A DNA stretch of 64,000 bases, from assembly GCA_007922195.1 (NCBI GenBank), contig ML681990.1, positions 34,236,256 to 34,300,255 on the forward strand, given 5' to 3'. The stretch comes from Podocnemis expansa. Lineage: Eukaryota > Chordata > Testudines > Podocnemididae. Of this stretch, positions 59,070-64,000 are shown in pieces. The notes under the pieces were generated by a model. That model searched no databases and had not been told where the DNA came from. It saw nothing but the letters and a program-made list of their open reading frames with translations. Position 1 is the stretch's first letter. Each line of letters starts with the position of its first letter. The position numbers were made by a program, and so were the translations under genes.

Positions 59070-61640
59070 GACTCACAGACATTAAGGTCAGAAGGGACCA
59101 ACATGATCATCTAGTATGACCTCCTGCACACTGCAGGCCATAAAACCTCACCGATCCACTCCTACAATGAACCACAAACCCATAACTGAGCTGTTAAAGT
59201 CCTCAAATCATGATTTAAAGACTTTAATACAGAGAATCAACCAGCACATGAGCCATGCCCAACACTACAGAGGAAGGCAAAAAACCACGAGCGCCCAAGA
59301 CAATCTGCCCTGAGGGAAAATTCCTTCCCAACCCCAAATATCGCAATCAGTTAACCCCTGAGCATAAGGGCAAGTCCACAACAGCCAGTCAAGAAGAACT
59401 CTGTAATAACTCAGAACCCATTCGATCAAATGCCCCTTCCCATATCCCTATCATACCCATCACCAGTAGTAAAAGACAGACAATGGCCAAGCTACATTGT
59501 ACATCATATCATTCCCTCCATAAACTTATCAAGCTCAGTTTTGAAGGCACCAAAGGTTTTTGCCCCCACCACTTCCCTTGGTCGACTATTCCAGAACTTT
59601 ACTCCTCTGATGGTTTGGAATCTGCATCTAATTTCAAGCCTAAATTTTCTGAAGGATAGCTTGTATCTGTTTGTTCTTGTGTCCACACTGGCGCTGTATT
59701 CAAATAATTCCTCTCCCTCCCTTGTATTTATCCCTCTCATGTATTTATAAAGAGCAATCACATTTCCTTTCAGCCTTCTTTTGGTCAGACTAAACAAACC
59801 AAGCGCTTTAAGTCGTCTCTCATAGGAAAGATTTTCCATTCCACGAATCATCCTTGTAGCCCTTTTAGGAACCTGTTCCAGTTTGACTTCATCTTTCTTA
59901 AACATGGGTGACCAGAACTGTACACAATACTACAAGTGAGGTCGCACCAACGCCTTGTATAACGGTACTAGCACCTCCCTATCTCTACTGGAAATACCTC
60001 TTCTGATGCACCCCAGGACCACATTAGCTTTTTTCACTGCCACATTGCATTGGTTACTTATTGTCATTCTGTGATCAACTAGTACACCCAGGTCCTTCTC
60101 CTCCCCCGTCACTTCCAGCTGATGCATTCCCAACTTATAACAAAAATTCCTCTTATTTGTCCCTGAGTGCATGACCTTGCACTTCCCATAGTTGAATTTC
60201 ATCCTATTTCTAATGCTCCACTTTACAAAAAAACAGCAAGGAGTAGTGTGGCACTTTGAGACTAACAGATTTATTTTTTGCATGAGCTTTCGTGGGAGAA
60301 AACCCCACTTCCTCAGATGCTTCCAAATCATGCTGTATGCTATCCCGATCCTCCTCTGTATTAGCAATACCTCCCAGCTTGGAGTCATCTGCAAACTTAA
60401 TTAGCACATTCCCACTTTTTGTGCCAAGGTCAGTAACAAAAAGGTTGAATAAGATGGGTCCCAGGACTGATTCTTGGGGAACTCCACTAGTAACCTCCTT
60501 CCAGCTTGACAGTTCACCTTTCACTATGACCCTCTGTAATCTCCTCTGTAACCAGTTCTTTATCCACCTTTTTATTTTCATATTAATCCCCATCTTTCCC
60601 AATTTAACTAATAATTCCCTGTGTGGAACTGTATCAAATGCCTTGCTGAAATCTAAGTAAATTAGGTCCACTGCATTCCCTTTATCCAAAAAATCTGTTA
60701 TCTTCTCAAAAAAGGAGATCAGGTTGGTCTAGCATGATCTAACTTTTCTAAAGCCATGTTGTATTTTATTGCAGTTACATTCTCCTCAATATCCTTAAGT
60801 ACCTTCTCCTTCAAAATTTTCTCCAAGACTTTGCATACTGCTGAGGTCATACTAACAGGCCTGTAGTTACCTGGATCCCTTTTACTCCCTTTCTTGAAAA
60901 TAGGGACTACATTTGCAATTCTCCAGTCACAAGGCACAACCCCTGTGTTCACCGATACTTTAAAAATCCTTGCTAAAGGGCTGGCAATTTCATGGGCAAG
61001 TTCCTTCAATATTCTTGGATGGAGATTATCCGGACCCCCGATTTAGTCCCATTAAGCAGCTGAAGCTTGGCTTTCACCTCAGATATGGTAATTTCCACTT
61101 CTACATTCTCATTCCCATTAGCTGCCCAACCTCTGGCCCCAATTTCACCATCACCCTCATTAAAGACAGAGGCAAAGTACTTATTTAGATAGTCAGCCAT
61201 GCCTAGATTATCCTTGATCTCTACCCATCCTCAGTGTATAGTGGTCCAACTTCATCCTTCTGTGTTTTCTTTCTATTTATATGGCTGAAGAGCCTTTTAC
61301 TATTGGTTTTGATTCCCTTTGCAAGGTCTAACACTGCTTGGCGTTTGGCCTTCCTCACTTGATCCCAAAATGCTCTGACCTCTAAAAGGTAGCCCTCCTT
61401 TCCTATCCCTCCCCTCTTCCACTCCTTGTAGGCCTTGTGTTTCCTCCTAATTGCCTATCTAAGATGTACATTCATCCAGCTTGGTTTAGAACCCATGCCT
61501 GAAAATTTTTTCCTCTTCTTTGGAATGCAGGCTTCAGATAGTTCCTGCAGCTTTGTCTTGAAGCAATTCCAAGCATCCTCAATGTTCCTATCCATGAATT
61601 CTTTGGTCCAGTCCACTTCCCTAGCTAATTATTCCAGTGA
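59070..61640 (-). mobile_element. CR1 LINE copy, 2.6 kb, ORF2 polymerase to 3' UTR
   Basis: The longest CR1 copy. Minus-strand blocks in order: 61200-61006 (MADYLNKYFASVFNEGDG), 61009-60719 (DWRIANVVPIFKKGSKRDPG, NYRPVSMTS), 60689-60325 (LDFSKAFDTVPH motif A, GVPQESVLGPILFN motif B, FADDSKLGG motif C). Then 60228-59930 (MKFNYGKCKVMHSGTNKR thumb, LGVLVDHRMTISNQCNVAVK) and 59905-59504 (LEQVPKRATRMIRGMENLSY, FWNSRPREVVGAKTFGAF), then a 3' UTR to about 59070. Catalytic Asp residues of motifs A and C are present, but motif B has Glu for the usual Gly (PQES for PQGS) and frames are shifted. The endonuclease end is missing, and a fold-back repeat splits it at 60228-60321. Inactive. Confidence 0.9.
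60228..60321 (+). mobile_element. fold-back repeat arm inserted in the CR1 polymerase
   Basis: AACAGCAAGGAGTAGTGTGG, CACTTTGAGACTAACAGATT, CATGAGCTTTCGTGGGAGAA and ACCCCACTTCCTCAGATGC interrupt CR1 sequence, which reads through on both sides (ATGCTCCACTTTACAA before, TCCAAATCATGCTGTATGC after). The CR1 frame after motif C is closed by this insert. Confidence 0.85.
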
Positions 61641-62753
61641 TTATATAGACAATATCATTTCCAAAATGTATCAGAAAGACAAAGTATTGCAGCTTCTTAA
61701 GTAAATATCTTAGATAGTTGGGCATAGCTTCATATATACAGTTTCATATAAGGCCTGATCTTGTTCATGTTAATGTCAAAGGGAATTTTCACTCTTTGAC
61801 TTGACGGAGGCTCCTTACTCAGTGCTGTGGTGACACACATGACAGGCAAATAACTTATACATAGGGCCCAGATCTTGGAATCGAACTACTAGTTTGGACC
61901 CTTTATTTATTTGTGCATTCCTTTAAATTTATTCTACGGTAATTAAAGGAATATGCAACACAGCACTAGACACTCAAACTTTTTAAAATAGTATCTATTA
62001 TAAAATAAACAGATTCTAGCAGTTATCTACAGATAGCACAACCTATGCAGCAACACAAAATAACCAAATTTTAATACACCACCAAGTAATCACTAAATCA
62101 CCACCAAGTGAAGTGAATAGGACTTTTCATGGACCTAAGAGATTGTATCAGCAGATCCCATTGTAGGATCGTAGCCTGTGAAAGAAAGAAATGTATATTA
62201 GCTCATTACAAAGCACTTTTCTTCTCCAATAATACATTTTATTATTAAAAACTACTGCACATTGCTACACTAAACCTAAGGTTCCAGCCCTTGTTTTTAT
62301 GTGTCTTTTAAGTAGTGTAAGAAGAGAAGAGTGGATACAGGTATGTTTATAATTTTATATATATTTTTATGAGTGGTGACAACATAATTTACAGATTCAT
62401 GTTTAACATGTGTGTACCCCATATACAGACAGCTAATCTATTATTTGAAACAAACGTACGTGGTAGATGATTTGTGCATGCAGTATTTTAAATGGGTAGA
62501 ATTCAGTTTGTTTGTTTTTCCATCCATTGTTTGGGAAGGGGAAGACATCATCTATTCATAAGCTGAACTGTTTATATATCCTTGTAACTCAAATCAAGTG
62601 TTTCTAGCACAGCTCTAAATCAAAAAATGTAAGAGTTTAATATAATGGAAACCCTGAGACATTAACCCTTAACAGAAACAGTGCTACCAGTTAATACTAG
62701 TGATACTGTAGGAACAAGAAAAGGAACAATAGCTTCTTTTGACTGTATAGTTA

Positions 62754-63087
62754 CAGGGGCAAATTACTGAACAGTCAGGGACCCACCACGACATGGAGGC
62801 CCTCTGGCGCTGGGTAGGGAGTGGGGTGGACTGCCCCAGAGATTGGGCTCTGTGTTCACACCCCACCCTTGGGTCTGCCGCTCCACCCCTGCAACAGTTG
62901 GCCTCGCCATCCCTGGGGACCAACCAGCCAGTCCATGGTTGGCCTCTGGTCCCAGGCCCCCCCACATGTGCTGGCCCACCTGTGCTACAGCCCTAGGATG
63001 GCAGAGGAAGGAGACTGGGGCCCCAGGTGGGGGAGATGGCTCCAGATGGGTGGACACAGAGACCCTCCAGCCCCTGATCTGCCTCTG
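62754..63087. mobile_element. hAT-type MITE
   Basis: Starts CAGGGGCAAATTACTG and ends CCCCTGATCTGCCTCTG, flanked by TATAGTTA / TATATTCA (6 of 8). The core is G+C-rich and its open frames are artefacts. Confidence 0.65.
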
Positions 63088-63298
63088 TATATTCAAGTTT
63101 CACCAGTACTGAAAGATATGGATGTGATTTCAAATAATAAAAAAGATGTGCAAGAAGCAGTCTAGGGTGCTTTCCTTTTAATAATTCATCTTCAAAGCAG
63201 TACGTAATTGTATGAAAATTTATACATTATTCTATGCAATTTTTATGACAAAACTAAAAAATAGTGTAAAGAAGGAACAGTATTGCAAAAGGATAGGG

Positions 63299-63628
63299 CA
63301 GGGTGGGAAAACTTTTTGGCCTGATGGCTATATCTGGATATAACAATTGTATGGCAGGCCGTACTGGGGGTGGGGGAGGGCAGGGCTGTATGGGGAAAGC
63401 GACCGCCATGTGGTACTGCTTGGGCCTGGGAGCAGCTCCAGTCTGGATGTTGCTGGGCCCACATGATGGGAGAGGAGTGGGGGAAGGTATGAGACTTGAA
63501 GGGGGGAGCAGCCATGTCACCCAGCTTGTCTGGCAGCATTTCTGCAGACTACTGGTTGAGCTGGAGGGCCTGATGAAAAGCTCAGACAGGCTGCATGCTG
63601 CCCATGGGCCACAGTTTGCACACTTCTA
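63299..63628. mobile_element. hAT-type MITE
   Basis: Starts CAGGGTGGGAAAACTTTTTGG-like sequence and ends GGCCACAGTTTGCACACTTCTA, flanked by GGATAGGG / GGATAAGG (7 of 8). No coding capacity. Confidence 0.7.
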
Positions 63629-63629
63629 G

Positions 63630-63830
63630 GATAAGGGCTGGGAATCAGCTCTGTTCCATGCTCTGCCACTGATTTGTATTGTGATTTTGGGTAACTCAGT
63701 TCTCCAAACTTTAGTTTCCTCATTTGTAAAATGAGATAATGCTCCTTGCTCTCCTTTGTAAAGCTATTTGAGATGTACTGATGAAAAGCATTGTATAAGT
63801 GGTGAGTACGTTATTATTACAAATATTTAT
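63630..63830 (+). repeat. MIR-like SINE remnant
   Basis: GGGAATCAGCTCTGTTCCAT, TGATTTTGGGTAACTCAGTT, CTCATTTGTAAAATGAGATA and a tail GAAAAGCATTGTATAAGTGG then TTATTATTA follow MIR/CORE-SINE order with an L2-like end. It is less diverged than the copy at 26060. Confidence 0.65.
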
Positions 63831-63952
63831 TAAAGTAGATGTTCAATTCTTCTTTTTAAAGGTGAACTAAAACGTCATTTGAAACTGACAGAACTTGAGT
63901 TCTAGTTTGCGTGTTATACTTGCAGTGGCTTATGTTATTACTAATATTTACT

Positions 63953-63953
<1 letters not shown>

Positions 63954-64000
<47 letters not shown>
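63954..64000 (+). repeat. (GAAA)n microsatellite at the window edge
   Basis: Uninterrupted GAAA units running off the right end. Confidence 0.95.

Larger units (their letters stand above)
56601..64000 (-). other. upstream flank of the short isoform / intron of longer PDE4D isoforms
   Basis: Known PDE4D genes have further 5' first exons far upstream, so this stretch is probably intronic for long isoforms such as D4, D5 and D7. None of those N-termini were recognised here. From 56601 to about 58610 no transposon is evident; beyond that come a fold-back repeat arm, a CR1 copy and two hAT MITEs. 61641-62753 holds nothing recognised. Confidence 0.6.

Noticed and set aside
62135..62175. Possible 41-bp exon on the minus strand with a good acceptor (TTTCTTTCACAG).
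   Set aside because: The donor (AG|GTCCAT) is weak, the only ATG frame stops after eight codons, and the peptide matches no PDE4D isoform.

Overview
The window is vertebrate nuclear DNA, most likely from a turtle. Evidence: there are no compact prokaryote-like genes, and almost every long open frame is either a decayed CR1-type LINE reverse-transcriptase fragment or noise. The repeat mix (several CR1 families, many hAT MITEs, palindromic MITEs with a 'GTCTACAC' end, and the dispersed 'TTAGTCTTTAAGTGCC' repeat) is what I associate with turtle genomes. Naming the species would need a search.

One host gene is firmly recognised, on the minus strand: PDE4D, the cAMP-specific 3',5'-phosphodiesterase 4D. 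Two coding exons are visible. At 8475-8666 lies the 192-bp common exon that opens upstream conserved region 1 (UCR1) and carries the PKA target RRESF. At 56274-56338 lies an alternative first exon encoding an N-terminus that matches the short PDE4D9-type isoform. They splice in phase: the first exon ends in TG, and the T that starts the common exon completes a Cys codon. The intron between them is about 47.6 kb. Positions 1-8474 are the next intron downstream, and 56339-64000 are promoter/upstream sequence of the short isoform, which is intronic for longer isoforms.

The rest is intronic sequence filled with transposable elements. Left part (1-7.8 kb): minisatellite, CR1 fragment, three palindromic MITEs, one of them split by a hAT MITE, and a fold-back repeat with 12-bp target duplications. 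Middle (9-54 kb): nine hAT MITEs, most with recognisable 8-bp duplications, CR1 pieces in both orientations, a solo LTR inside a CR1 tail, a decayed LTR-flanked element at about 41-43.5 kb, and more GTCTACAC MITEs. Right part: about 4.9 kb around the alternative exon (54.1-59.1 kb) with almost no recognisable transposon, then the largest CR1 copy (59.07-61.64 kb) and two hAT MITEs. MIR-like SINE remnants occur at 14.0, 17.0, 26.1 and 63.7 kb.

I found no new molecular system. The most interesting structural signal is a family of short fold-back repeats flanked by 10-14-bp direct repeats, which suggests that hairpin-shaped copies were inserted by retroposition. The most useful biological signal is the alternative PDE4D promoter region.
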